Of a stretch of DNA of 64,000 bases, positions 50,401-60,600 are shown in pieces (the first letter of the stretch is position 1; each line of letters opens with the position of its first letter). The stretch spans positions 2,577,221 through 2,641,220 of the forward strand of contig FN649758.1 in NCBI GenBank assembly GCA_000310025.1, written 5' to 3'. The DNA comes from Ectocarpus siliculosus. Lineage: Eukaryota > Sar > Phaeophyceae > Ectocarpales > Ectocarpaceae. The position numbers were made by a program, and so were the translations under genes. The notes under the pieces were generated by a model. That model made no database searches. It was not told where the DNA came from and was given only the letters and a program-made list of their open reading frames with translations.

Positions 50401-51151
50401 AACCACCCTTCTGATGGTGTGTTCGTATACGGCATGCACATAGAAGGCGCTTCGTGGGACCACGCAACCAAGCGCCTATGCGATCCAAGGCCAGACCAGA
50501 TGCGGGCACCAGCGCCAATTGTGCATTTTTTACCCGAAACCGACCACGAGCCCAATCCCGGTGAGCAGCTCAGTGACACACGCTGTTTAATTTAGTGTAA
50601 CTTGATTTGACTTGGATAGCAGTAGGGCAGAGCCAGTACCACGCCGGACAGAAATCCATTTGGTGTGGTCGGATGCAGTTCTGTCGTACACGGCTTGCGT
50701 TGCTTACCACCCTTGGGACCAGGACGGACGGAGTGATAGTCTAGAGATGAAACAGGCAGCGCGGTCGGTAAAACGCATGATCGAAACGAGAATAAATATG
50801 GATCACTTTAACGAGGTTATATCTCGAACGGGTAGTCTTTCTGTGATATTATGTTAACTTTCTACAAATATGGATCACTTTAACCAGAAGCTCGAGCCGA
50901 GTAGCAACAAGGCTCGGGTCGAGGGATCAACACCCGAGGCCTGAAGAGCTAACGAATGCTGTGACCCTTCGTTCTACTTGATTGCAGCGGACTACATCTG
51001 CCCTACGTACAAGACATCGGCACGGAGAGGAGAGCTTTCTACCACCGGCATATCCACCAACTTTGTGGTAGCCGTTGAACTCCCCACCAATATGCCGGTT
51101 CGACAGTTTATTCTTCACGGCGCCGCTATGCTGTTGTCGCTGGAGAGTTAG
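10422..51151 (+). CDS. Axonemal inner-arm-type dynein heavy chain (DNAH3/6/7/12-like), about 70 exons
   Basis: This is the force-generating ATPase heavy chain of flagellar dynein. I can follow about 70 splice-bounded exons in order. They cover an N-terminal tail with a short disordered leader, the linker, six AAA modules, the coiled-coil stalk with microtubule-binding domain between AAA4 and AAA5, and the C-terminal domain ending at TAG 51149-51151. Hallmarks include GPAGTGKTE (AAA1, 25598-25624), CLDEFNR (Walker B, in exon 25886-26029), GHAGAGKS (AAA2, 27774-27797), GASGTGKT (AAA3, 30621-30644), GLAGSGRES (AAA4, split by an intron at 33720/34213) and the C-terminal [19 protein letters not shown]. 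The tail motif [10 protein letters not shown]...[12 protein letters not shown] is typical of the short-tailed, single-headed inner-arm group. From exon sizes I estimate 3,700-4,000 residues. The start codon was not found. An N gap and a LINE lie in the intron between about 43.96 and 46.15 kb. Confidence 0.93.
13031..17735 (+). other. Dynein tail exons
   Basis: Exons at 13031-13131, 13378-13532, 13854-14011, 14082-14319, 14565-14717, 14843-14968, 15332-15409, 16136-16320, 16544-16686, 16847-16991, 17247-17405 and 17589-17735 encode the tail. The most diagnostic part runs [10 protein letters not shown], then [12 protein letters not shown], then [15 protein letters not shown], and later [14 protein letters not shown] and [20 protein letters not shown]. 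This is the conserved block of short-tailed axonemal dyneins that precedes the linker. Exact ends of a few exons are approximate. The intron after 17735 is one of the longest (about 1.65 kb). Confidence 0.8.
19384..24830 (+). other. Dynein linker region (DHC_N2)
   Basis: Exons include 19384-19514, 19754-19870, 20071-20208, 20486-20649, about 20964-21170, 21435-21521, 21823-22026, 22151-22260, about 22709-22862, about 23146-23331 and several up to about 24830. Diagnostic linker motifs are visible: [11 protein letters not shown] followed by [11 protein letters not shown], then [20 protein letters not shown] (linker core), then [18 protein letters not shown], then a [11 protein letters not shown] block and [10 protein letters not shown] before AAA1. 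The linker is the mechanical lever that docks across the AAA ring. The exon 20071-20208 ends at a GC donor (CAG|GCAAGT). Confidence 0.85.
20416..20445. repeat. (CT)n microsatellite in dynein intron
   Basis: An uninterrupted CT dinucleotide tract of about 30 bp lies upstream of the dynein exon that starts near 20486. It may act as an extended pyrimidine tract, but it lies about 40 bp from the acceptor. Confidence 0.9.
25429..27558 (+). other. Dynein AAA1 (hydrolytic site) and start of AAA2
   Basis: Exon 25429-25660 carries the linker-to-AAA1 junction and [10 protein letters not shown]. Exon 25886-26029 carries [10 protein letters not shown] and the Walker B segment [18 protein letters not shown]. 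Exon 26231-26374 carries [17 protein letters not shown] (sensor I region). Exon 26651-26740 carries [20 protein letters not shown]. Exons 26965-27139 and 27349-27558 carry [20 protein letters not shown] and the lead-in to AAA2. This is the main ATP hydrolysis site, and its catalytic residues look intact. The exon ending at 27139 uses a GC donor (CAG|GCAAGA). The segment after CSDQ departs from the usual DYKMMGR-type sequence. Confidence 0.92.
27750..30341 (+). other. Dynein AAA2 to start of AAA3
   Basis: The exon starting at 27750 carries [17 protein letters not shown], an intact AAA2 P-loop. A candidate exon beginning near 28051 encodes an acidic, low-complexity stretch ([18 protein letters not shown]) not expected in AAA2. 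Exon 28435-28569 reads [18 protein letters not shown], and exon 28797-28987 reads [18 protein letters not shown] followed by [11 protein letters not shown], both strongly conserved dynein blocks. Exons about 29192-29424, 29658-29999 and 30201-30341 complete the AAA2-AAA3 bridge. The junction after the P-loop exon is uncertain and may use another GC donor (CAACAG|GCGAGC). Confidence 0.85.
30509..32602 (+). other. Dynein AAA3
   Basis: The exon ending near 30660 reads [20 protein letters not shown] and the P-loop GASGTGKTM (30621-30644). The exon of about 31609-31806 carries [15 protein letters not shown] and the Walker B-like [13 protein letters not shown] followed by ELLRQL. A further exon (about 32079-32215) reads [20 protein letters not shown]. 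The exon of about 32430-32602 ends RDISKVVQ at a GC-type donor (CAG|GCGAGT). AAA3 is the main regulatory nucleotide site in dyneins, and the motifs here look functional. Confidence 0.87.
32870..36497 (+). other. Dynein AAA4
   Basis: Exons of about 32870-33003 ([19 protein letters not shown]), 33250-33397, 33530-33720, 34213-34388, 35249-35393, 35551-35674, 35893-36054 and 36358-36497 cover AAA4. The P-loop reads GLAGSGRES with Arg in the usual Lys position. This substitution is common in AAA4 of axonemal dyneins. It is interrupted after GLAG's first base by an intron of about 490 bp. Following blocks include [50 protein letters not shown] and [20 protein letters not shown]. The last exon ends at a GC donor (AAG|GCAAGT). 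Confidence 0.9.
36722..38642 (+). other. Dynein stalk coiled coil and microtubule-binding domain
   Basis: Exons 36722-36849, 37121-37202 and about 37320-37505 form the outgoing coiled coil (for example [20 protein letters not shown] and [20 protein letters not shown]). Exons 37633-37782 and 38011-38109 hold the microtubule-binding domain: [40 protein letters not shown] and [19 protein letters not shown]. Exons 38257-38352 and about 38531-38642 form the returning helix, ending [16 protein letters not shown]. The NPP, WxxAK and MCMWV motifs are the standard signature of this domain. Confidence 0.93.
39132..39215 (-). mobile_element. SINE-like repeat copy C, reverse orientation
   Basis: The reverse complement reads a ggtcagccgattagcgcggt core, then cgatgctaataaaacaacac and an AC-rich tail. 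It matches the two plus-strand copies at 52.4-52.8 kb. It lies directly after the dynein exon ending at 39131, so the AC-rich tail (GT-rich on the gene strand) supplies the 5' splice site sequence GTGTGT. The boundary away from the tail is uncertain. Confidence 0.6.
41540..41760 (-). mobile_element. 3' fragment of the same LINE family as 44.4-45.9 kb
   Basis: The block around 41605-41730 aligns with 44440-44590. Shared strings include cacaggaccgatcacc, atggccaatcgttcc and the downstream ccttttcagccca...ctatg. Both copies lie the same way round, with a G-run about 50-70 bp before the shared block (41540-41548 here). Only the non-coding 3' part is present, as expected of a severely 5'-truncated insertion. 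It lies inside a dynein intron. Confidence 0.6.
42061..42077. repeat. (TA)n tract
   Basis: A short TA dinucleotide run lies inside a dynein intron of about 1.2 kb (41411-42612). The rest of that intron shows no recognisable feature apart from the LINE 3' fragment at its start. Confidence 0.8.
44071..44374. other. Assembly gap (100 N) with homopolymer-rich edges
   Basis: There are exactly 100 N at 44091-44190, a conventional placeholder length. They are preceded by a G-run (about 44071-44090) and followed by sequence packed with G-, C-, T- and A-runs up to about 44374. Reading frames crossing it are meaningless. The edges look like low-quality read ends or a collapsed homopolymer, perhaps at the poly-G end of the adjacent LINE. 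Confidence 0.95.
44355..45870 (-). mobile_element. 5'-truncated, degenerate non-LTR retrotransposon (LINE) in a dynein intron
   Basis: Read on the minus strand, the segment encodes the C-terminal half of a LINE reverse transcriptase, broken by frameshifts and stops. Near 45.8 kb a block reading [10 protein letters not shown] then [15 protein letters not shown] marks RT motifs. Near 45.7 kb [11 protein letters not shown] is the catalytic ADD motif. Near 45.5 kb [18 protein letters not shown] follows. Near 45.25 kb [20 protein letters not shown] lies in one frame, then [12 protein letters not shown]. Near 44.75 kb there is a Cys/His knuckle-like end ([18 protein letters not shown]). Upstream endonuclease and N-terminal RT parts are absent. 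It ends next to a G-run, meaning a poly-C tail on the element's own strand. Confidence 0.85.
48895..48965 (-). repeat. Interspersed repeat, inverted partner of 50800-50870
   Basis: The block containing cacagaaagactacccgttc, followed by gagatataa, is the near-identical reverse complement of the block around 50817-50860. Similarity extends about 70 bp with a few changes. Both copies lie in introns of the dynein C-terminal region, about 1.9 kb apart. Confidence 0.75.
50800..50885 (+). repeat. Interspersed repeat, inverted partner, with a short direct repeat
   Basis: It contains atctcgaacgggtagtcttt and matches 48895-48965 in reverse. The motif atatggatcactttaac occurs at each end of this copy (about 50797 and 50868), which could be a target-site duplication or terminal motif of a small transposed element. 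Confidence 0.65.
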
Positions 51152-51636
51152 GCTGATCGAACATGTGGCACTGCTTGAGCCTCTCCGGAGATCGATGGGA
51201 ATTTACGTTGTGTGCTGTATGAAGCCGGCAGCTTGGTACATTGCACTGAAGAGTATCACTCACCACCCCCACTAAGATGTCGTTGATGGCTTGCAATAGA
51301 ACCTCGCGGCATATACGGAGAGGAGGGCAAAGAGAAGGAAGCCGCTTAACCCTCGGAAAAACTGCCGCAGATTAGTGGTGGTGGAAGTCAATTCAAGGCT
51401 ATGGTTCGGAGTACTATATTTCTTTCTTCAGAAAGGGTTCCATGCTGCACTTCCAAAGTGAACAGGTTCCTTTACGGAAAATACGTCTATGCTAAACTGG
51501 TTTACTATTCTTACATCTGACCTCGGCTGGTGTGTCAAACATGTGCCGAAAGGCGTAGACAGGTGCCCAGACCAATTGGGACGAAAGCCCACCTCCATGG
51601 CACCCGAAGGTGTCCACCTGTCTGTCTGCTTGCCTA
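51152..51636. other. Intergenic spacer between convergent genes
   Basis: About 485 bp separates the dynein stop codon (51149-51151) from the stop codon of the minus-strand CD36-like gene (51639-51637). It must hold both 3' untranslated regions and both polyadenylation sites. No strong AATAAA is visible on either strand in the stretch I read, so the transcripts may overlap. Confidence 0.7.
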
Positions 51637-54600
51637 TCAATCGACCCACACTCGTCTATCGTGCTTGGCCTTCAAGACGGCAAAAATTATCCACAAGATC
51701 GACCCAAACACTGCCAACGTCGTGGATGCAATTAAGCCTTTCCACGCAGTCTCTAGTGCAAAATCTACGAACATAAAGAACTCTTGGTGGAGAGTTACGG
51801 CAGATTTCTCATCCATAACGCGCTGATCATCGAACCACAGGATTGGGACATACCTGCGACATAAGAGATTGATCGCACGACGCCGGAGTTCACCAAACGA
51901 TAAATGTCAAACGGTTCACGACGGCGTGTAGAGCAACAGGTTGAGAAATAGTTGGCATGCTTACCAGTGAATGTGACCCGTCTGATATGGAATTATGCAC
52001 AACGTTGCCCTGCATGATGGGGTGTGTTGACCACTTCCTGTTTCGATCCTACCATTGTCGAACCAACTAAACAGTGACGTGACGCGTTGCACCGAATACA
52101 TTGGCATTGGAACGCACATGAAACATCCAGCGCCGTCGACCATGATGTCCTTGGTAGGGGACCGGCACACGGTAAAACTCGATTCACTAGAAAGTAGATC
52201 TGGGCTGAAGGAGCTTCGTTCGATACGGAAGAGAAGCTGAGATAAGTGTAACGAGGGCGCGAGAAAGAGAGAAGGGGGGGTGGTTGATGTGAGCAGAACA
52301 ACGGGAATTGACACCACTGCTCAAGCTCTGACCAATTAGAACAAACAAGCTCACGCACTTGCTGCCATCGTTTCTGTCTTTAACCCGGAGAGTAGCCTCC
52401 CCCATGACACCCCCTCACGGGGTCCCAAAACATGGCCGATGGAAGCATTTTCTGTTTTCAGCCGCACTGAGACTGACGTCTTTTCGTTGATCAGCGCGGT
52501 CGATGCTAATGATAAACACACACACACACACAAAACGATCACGAGAACGATAGAGTTGGAAGGAAGGAGGATGACGGTGAACGCACTCCAAAACGAAATC
52601 GAGTACAAGGTAGCAGCCTTCGTAGACGTGTGCAGTGTTCTTCTGTTGCTACCGATTCTATTTTTGATCCGGAGAATAGGTTGGTCTCCCCCATGCCGCC
52701 CCCTCACGGGGTCCCAGTTTATGGCATCTAGAAGTGTTTTGTGCTTTCAACCGCATTGAGACTGACATATTTTCATTGGTCAGCCGGTTAGCGCGGTCGA
52801 TGCTAATAATAACAACACATACAAATACGAAGCACGAGTGTGTAATGAATCGCAATACGTCCGGTTGCTGCAATAGGTTTGGTTGCTGCAAAAAAGCGTT
52901 CCTACGTGTGAGTTGTGCACGGCGTGCCCCTCGCGTCGCTTTGATATACCACAGGTGCCTTGCTGGTATGTGTCTGCCATCCTCTTGCCTCAAGCTTCGA
53001 ACGGTCGAGACACACGAGTTAGGATCACCGCAAGGCTGGGGGAATATGTTCAAATAGATCAGTCCTCTACTGTCGTACGATCAACGCACCCTTCGAGTGC
53101 TGTAGGTTCTTTATCTCCTACATAGGCACAGTGGCATAAAAAGGGAAGACATATCTGATTGCACCACACCAGACAACCGCTAAATCCAAACATCCTGGCG
53201 AGACACAGGGTAAACGCAACTGCATGGAGTGTTTTTCTAACACACAGTTGTTTCAAGCTGGTAGCCAAAATTAGAGTTAGGGGGACGGGTGGAAATACTT
53301 TAGTATTAGTAAAGCGGTGGGCTCCATACCTGCAGTCTCATGGCCCTTCGGAGCACCTTGCCGGTTACTGGCTCAACGTCGACAAGGCTCTGATGGTGCG
53401 TATCGTCCGGTTCGATATAGTTCATCTGGCGCCAGATGCATGGGCGGACGACTTTGGACACATTGTTTTGAACCGCTGCGACGGGGCTATGCTATTAACA
53501 GATACTGAAAAGCTTGCGTAGGAAAGACAACGCCACTCTGTAGCCTTCTCTATTTGCGGTAAAATTCTACTATTATACTTATGGGATCAATTGAAAGCGT
53601 GTTGCTCGGTGTGGACGCTGAGTGCCAGCAACAATAACATTCACCTGTTCTGCTGCCTGTTGGTCCAGAACGTCGTTTGTAAGAAAGTGTGGATCGCTGA
53701 CGAACGTGGCATAGCCTGTTAGTACCTGAAATAGAGGCAGACGCAGTATAGGTGGATCATACTGCGCTGAAACATCATGATCGCGGTGGCGAGCGGATGC
53801 TTTTGTCCGCGAACAGGATGTAGACTACGATTGCCATGGGCTCATTGTTGATTTCGATCAACTGGTACATTCGCACCTGAGTGCTGACCATGCCCATTGG
53901 TACTGAGTAGGGCATGCCATTGAAGTCTGTCAACTGGTCCTCCCCAACCCTCTCACGCGCATCCAGCCAGTCCTGTGGCGCACGGCAGGCAAATGTCGCG
54001 TACCAAAGAGCGGTGTCAGTTGATTTACCCTAACCATGTTTGTGGTTGTTGGTGTTGTCTTCATATTTATAAACTGGTCCGGCCTGTACTCAGTACCTTC
54101 AAAACATCCGTACTGGCCGAATCGGCGCGGACGCTCCCGTGGCAGTATCAAAAAGAGGTGCACCGGAATAGCCGAAGAGGGAACAAAAGTAAGAAGTAAG
54201 ATCTCAAGAAATTCGGTAAAAAAACTGTATCTCGACGTCGGGCCCCAGGATGTCAGACGTCGCTGGCGATATGTCCGACAAAGATAGACAGTCCTTTCGC
54301 TCCGGCTCGACAGGGACCAAGCAACACAAAAACAAACAAGAATTTTCAAACATCAGTCATTTCGGGAGTCGTGCACCCGATAGTCTGGACCAGGCTCCCA
54401 CAAACAATAGTCGGACCGTGAGTCTCAACGGCGCACTCTGCCGTTCGCAAAGCTCCCGGGAGGACATCGTGATGCGCCCACGCTGCTCCTGCGGCTGATC
54501 TGTTGCATTATCTCGCCATCTTCGTTGACCCAGCCGCCCAAACCTCGAAACTCGGCGGATTGGGCGTCCTCTGCCCCGCTATTTTGATTACCAACGGTTG

Positions 54601-57600
54601 CTGAGGTTGTTGTGGCTGCGGCGTTGATTCCTCCCTCTTCCACCTCTTCCCTGGTACCCGCATCAGTCTGAATATTCTTTCCCGACGTCAAGGCCCCAAA
54701 CACTCAACTGTAGCATGTGTGTACGGGGCACACCTCCAAACAAACTTAACATACAGCTACGCTCACCTGTGTTTGCGCGATGTAGCGGTTGAGACGAATA
54801 TCAGTTTCCAATGTGAAGTTGTCCTCCGCAAGGTAGCGTGTAGGGTACTGGAGGAACGCATCGGTACTGTCCCTTGCCATGTGAAACTGGAGGAGGTGTT
54901 CGCCTTGAAACACAACCTGCATCCGTTTCACGCGCACGGCCGACAATAGCTGATCAGCTTAGTCAAACTTATGCACCAAGCAATGTCCATCTAGACGTCT
55001 AGAGCAAGAAGTTAGAGAGCTCAACACAACGGGTACCTGCGCTACTGATTTTATGCCGAGAGCTCGCAATCCTGATCGAAACAGACATTCGTGAGTCGGT
55101 GAGTGTGTAGTTTCTTACCACTGTGTCGTTCCCGAGATAGTCGAGGCCTTCGTTCCGTAGTCTGTAAACTAGTTTATATTCGCCAAACCCTTCCCATTTT
55201 CGCGGTGCATCTTGAGTGCCATCTGTTCCATACACCTCCAGCGACGAGTCTGACCCAACGGCAGCGAGCAGTGATTCGTTTCCATAGTAGAGGTTTGTTC
55301 TCCCGATCCTCTGTGGGTCGTCGCTGCCCGTTTCAACCTATCGTGTGGGCAACACGCAGCATAATTGATGCTGTCCGTTGGTCCTAGAATGACCGTGTGA
55401 AACCTTTGACTTAGCGGTAATGCTCCTCCACCTTTCATCAACGGACCCGGTCGAGGTTGCCAGAACGAGCGGGAACTGGTGCAAATAAAACGGTTTGTAG
55501 GATATTGAAGGCCACTTTTGACCAAACATACGTTTCAACGACCTCTGTTTCGTCCATCAGGGAGCTCACCGTCGTGTCACAGCTATTCCACAGGCCTGCT
55601 TCGCCTTGCAGTACCCGTTTCTCGCAATCCTGGAATATTCCGTTGGTCGGACAGAAGCATTTTCAGGAGAGCAGCACAGGGGCAACAGATTCTTGTGGGG
55701 CACTTTGAGAGTAACAGGGGAGGGGGGAAGGTGCAGTGCATCTTCTGTCAATCATGGCATGAACGCGTATAATTGCTGGGTATGCTGAGCGTCAAATGGA
55801 TTGTTCTCACCATAGTCTTTTGAAAAGTTTCGTTGTCCCAGTGTCCGCCAGGATACACAGCAAAGATCGGGTTGTCGATGCTGCCCAAATCGTGCGGCAA
55901 GGAGAGTTTGGCGCTATACCACAGGTGTCTACTCGAGCCTGTCTTGTTGACCTCGAGTACCGTGCCATACGTATCGTGCACCACCTGGACCGGCATCGTT
56001 GCAAGAGCGAGTCGCTGATCTCATTTCCCAATGTGTGTTCTGGGGTTTGCAGCAAGTTGAACGAACGAGAGCTCTCCATACGTGCGTCGTGCGGATCGCT
56101 TGGGTTCTCAATACAGATAGTTGATCGAGCACGTAACATTTTCATCCTGCAGTCGGCACTCCAAAAAAACAGGATTTTGATCTGGGCTTGGTGCAATGGC
56201 TTGGCTAAACGGGGTTTCTGGCCCCCTTTTCTTACCTAAACGCCAACGGAGAAACTCTTGCCTGCCCTTGGTACATAGCGGGATGAAACTGCCCGGATCG
56301 TTTAATAGTTCTGAATCGGTTCCTACGGAAACAAGCCAAATCTTCCATCCCGATGAATCGCAGCGCTTGGTGCAAGCGAAAAATAGCCATAGTCAGTTGT
56401 ATCGACAATGAATTCACTACCCCATATCACCAAATAGGCACAAAAAGAGAGTATCCAGGCACCTCGAACCCAGTGCTGGTGCAGTCACCATCGAACAGAG
56501 GGTGGCAGTACATGTCCCATAGAACCACGCTTGGCACGGAACACTTGATGGTCAAGTTCCTCCCCGACAGCCTTTTATTCATGAGCTTGACGGTCAGGGA
56601 GTCCGTGTACCCTTCAAAGATTATGTCCCTGCTAAGCAGAAGGCGGAAACCGATTGCAACAAGACTTTGTTATTCAGCATACGTTATGAAGATGATTCTT
56701 GTGCAAGTGGCGACCCTCGAGACACACACGGTTACACTAGGACCTCATCATCTCGTCTCGGAAGCATCATGGCCAGGTCGCTGATTGGTGTGAGACTTCG
56801 TGCAACACTCACCTCGCACGCTGAGTAGTGAAATACCCCCCCTTTTTGTAGTCGCAATTTTCGGTATCATCACAGAGCAGGTGATCCTTTTTCAGAACCT
56901 ATGGGGACACCACAGAAAGACCGAAGAACCCGTGTGGTTAACATTCCTGGAGATCGGGGAGCTCTGTTCAGCAACGTGGTGGTGATGCCGAGTCCTTACA
57001 TGGAAAACATTCACCTACGGTAAAAAAGGACAACGGTCTGCACAGAAAATGTGAGCAGGTACTCGACTACTTGAGTTTTGCATATTCAAAATAAAAAGAG
57101 GCCGAATCATGTTTGGAGTCCTACCGGCGGTGGCATCCGCGTAGCGAGAACGTAAATTCCACCCTAGGTCTGGCACTTGCCTCTTCCAGCGCCAGGGTGT
57201 GCATGAATGCGGCCACTACGTTCCCCGGCTTCTTCGGGTAGGAATGCGCGTTGTCGTAGATACGCGTGGCGTCGCACTCTATCCCCGATACGGTGTCGCT
57301 GATGATAGTCTGAAAAAAGTTGCAGTTGGCCGGCCACTCCTCGCCATCGGCCACCTACTTCGGAAACGACATAGCAACAAGGGTAAGCCGTTGTCAATGT
57401 CATTCTACAAGTCATTCTACACGTGCATTGCAGCTCGGTAGACTTGGTTGTAGGTCATCGAGCGGGTCCCTTTCGAAATACGTATCAAAGCAAATAGAAG
57501 GAGTAAATATCTCACCTTAGCTAGACAGCGCTCGTAGAAGCCTTCGAGCACGTAGCACTGCTCTGGCGAGCTCATGAAGGACGTGTCGAGCCAGGATTGC

Positions 57601-60600
57601 AAGCCGGTAACTTCACTGCTGAGGGTCGTGCCCTCCCACGCAGCCGATGAAAAATCGCCGTAGGGGTTTTCTTGAATAAAGAGCACATCTCCTGGGTCGA
57701 AAGAACCCGAAGTACTAGATGGACCTTCCCACCTGGACGTCCCGACAAAAACGTGGGTTTAACTGCCCAGTCGACGATCAGTGAGGAGGATAAGTGGGAA
57801 AGGTCATGCCCGAAACAAGAAAGTAACGCTCTGTAATCCTGACGCTGCTCAAAGTCGTGGCCAGTCACTAGACACCGTCGTTTCCAGCCCACGATACCGT
57901 ATCATACAGGCGTATTGTCGATGGCTCCAGGTACTGGCCTATCCTACATCGGGACACACCCATATCTACACTAGAGGACGGGCGGTCCGGTCCGATTTCT
58001 AGGACCCACTCGCCGTCGCTAAAAACGGTAGATCAATAAAAGAAGACGTGATTGGCTGTGTTGTTACGTGGTTGTGTCGTTCGTTGAATACGTGGAAGGC
58101 TACTGCAGGGTACCCTTGTGAAGACGGCAGGGATCACCAGTTGTCGGATTCGCCGTAGTACGTTGTGCTCTGCCGCACAATGAAGCGCCGAAACTCGTCG
58201 GCTTCGTCACTATCCTCTGCCAGCAAATCCAGCAGCGCCTTTCCATACTCAATTGTGACATTTCCCATGGTGGAGTAGCCTGCGAGAGCCACCTGGTACG
58301 AGGAATAATACGAGAGACGTTGGCAGTTGGCCACGAAGCCAACGATGAGACCGTGTCAGTACGAACTAAAAACGTAGGGGGATTCAACCTCGCTCATAGG
58401 CACTCGATGATCTCTTGCAAGCAGCTAGAGGTAAACGCATATTTGAAAACGTCGAATCAAGGAATATTGACGATGTAGTCTACAAGAGAACATCACACCA
58501 GCCTCCCGCCTACCTAGAAAATAATGTGGTATTAGGTGAAATCACCTGCGTCGATAGCTCAGGCCCCAAGTTGTGGCGACTCTCTTCCATAAACCTCCAT
58601 ATTCCATCGTGGGTGATGGTGCCCAATGTTTGCAGTCCTAAAAGGGCAAAAGAAACCGCCCCGGTGGCCCACTGTATGAGCACGCGAAAAGCAGAACGGG
58701 CTCTCTTGTCAGTTTAGAGGGTACGCTGAGTGTTCCTAACGCAGCGTGCTACTGTTATCGGCGATCCCGCTGCCGGTAAGTCGTCGCAATATCTTCGTGA
58801 CAACGCAACCCTGTACACCATATTTGTCCTTGTCGCCCTGTTCCCTCCCCGAGCCCCAAAGTGCCACCAGGAGTTCACGACTATGAAGCAACCTGCAGCT
58901 AGTTACCTGAGTGTATCCAATGTCCTCTATGCTGTCTCCATCCAGCTCGTATCCCGTGAGTTCAAAGACGGAAGCGTTGATATGATTGACGATGACGTGA
59001 TTCAGCCACGTGCTTTCCCCGACCCAAGATCCAAAAATGTTTGACGCGATCCCACAAACCTGAAGCGTCACAAATATTGTGGGCACAACGAGCCGTGTTA
59101 GATGAGAGTAAAAAATCGGGCTGCCGGTTGTGTGCGGCGTGCGAATTGTTGCACGCAATTCTCGTGGGCTCCGAAATACTCTCGGCTGCTGAAGGACATA
59201 TGGGTCGGGTTATCAACTCTGCTGCTAGTTGGATTGAGGCAGAACACTCCTCATACTTCAGGCTTGTATACAGTACAACACCTATGCGCCACGGGTTCAA
59301 AACAAATGGACATATATTCCTGCTCCCCCTCTTTGAGGAAGAAACTTCCGCCCAAGAATGACGTCCTCCCTCGCACCTGTTCCCTATACTGCGCCCATTC
59401 CAGCGATCCCTCCGCGGCCCTCAACAATTGTGGCAAGGTTGCATTGGCAGCATCCAAATAACGGCTGCCTTCGTCGCATTCGATAGGTGTCGAGGGGTCA
59501 GCCGTGCAGTATGTGTACGCGCTGCCCCACAACGTTTGGCCGTCCACTGTGTAGTGACTAAGATCATTCCTTGAGTCTTGCTCAGCAGGATCGATCTGGT
59601 CAGCACAATCGATTTCGTAGCAATGTTGTGTGGGATGAAAATCCTTAAGATCAAAGAGAATGCGTGTTTGGTTCGATGCTTGTGCCAGAAAACAGTTTGC
59701 GTCGCTCAGGGGAGGACCCAGAAAATCTGGTGTTGGATTTATGTACCCCGATAGTTTGGAAGGGGCATATTCAAATCCGAACGTGACTGCCAAGGTTGAT
59801 TCGTACACAACATGGTAGTTATTGCTTGGATTGAACCACGCACCATGAGCACGGCAGCGGCCGTGCTGATATTCCAGGCTGCTGCGTTGGTCCCGTTGGC
59901 GACTCTCCATGGACAAACACTGCCTACCGCATCACAGATGACATCGATCGTTCCACTTGAAGCGCCTCGCCATTCGTCGATCACGTACCCCTCCAGCTTA
60001 TTTTCCTGGGAGCAACGGGGAATGAATACAAAAATAAGTAGAACAACTTTTGTCGCCGGTGTAGGCACATATGGTTGAGCGTGTAGCTCACGGCTTCTAA
60101 GTCAACCCGCTGCAGCGAATCTTGCAGGACAAATACGCATGAACACGTCAAGGCTTGGATGAGCTGCGCAACAAGGCTCGGTGTCCCATCACAAACGGCC
60201 GAAAGCTTCCACAGAACCAGTTTCCATTCGGAACAGTCAATGCACCGCGAAAATGGTTTCGCAGTAGTTTCGCAGTAGAGAGCGTATACCTCGGTGAACC
60301 AAACGCCGAAAAGCCATTGCAGGATACCAGAAACTTTCGCCTGGCATTCTTGCAAGGAAGGCGCGGAGCCCCCGTTCGTTGCCTCCCAGGTGCACACCTG
60401 TCATTGAAGTAGGGTTGGCATTTGAGCAGACGATCACATAGTGTTCAGACACAAAGCCGATTTGTAATATGGCAGGGTATTGGAACTAATTCAGCCTGGC
60501 ACATGTGTTACCATCCGTACCGTTGCCACGAGGTCGTCGAAGGCACTCTCTCCGGTGAGATCGACCTCGCTTGGATGCGGTAAGGAAGGCGCGGAGAGGT

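Larger units (their letters stand above)
46537..51151 (+). other. Dynein AAA6 end and C-terminal domain
   Basis: Exons include 46537-46788 ([19 protein letters not shown] then [18 protein letters not shown]), about 47038-47129 ([18 protein letters not shown]), about 47380-47642 ([13 protein letters not shown] and [19 protein letters not shown]), 47812-48032, 48250-48416, about 49198-49275, 49472-49546, 49768-49947 ([19 protein letters not shown]), 50071-50173, 50392-50560 ([15 protein letters not shown]) and 50988-51151. The final exon carries the conserved [19 protein letters not shown] block and ends LSLES-stop. All are standard features of the dynein C-terminal domain, which appears complete. 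Confidence 0.92.

Noticed and set aside
55060-55110. Possible remnant of the SINE-like family (MSVSIRI-type reading on the minus strand)
   Set aside because: The resemblance is short and weak, and it overlaps a likely donor region of a CD36-like exon.
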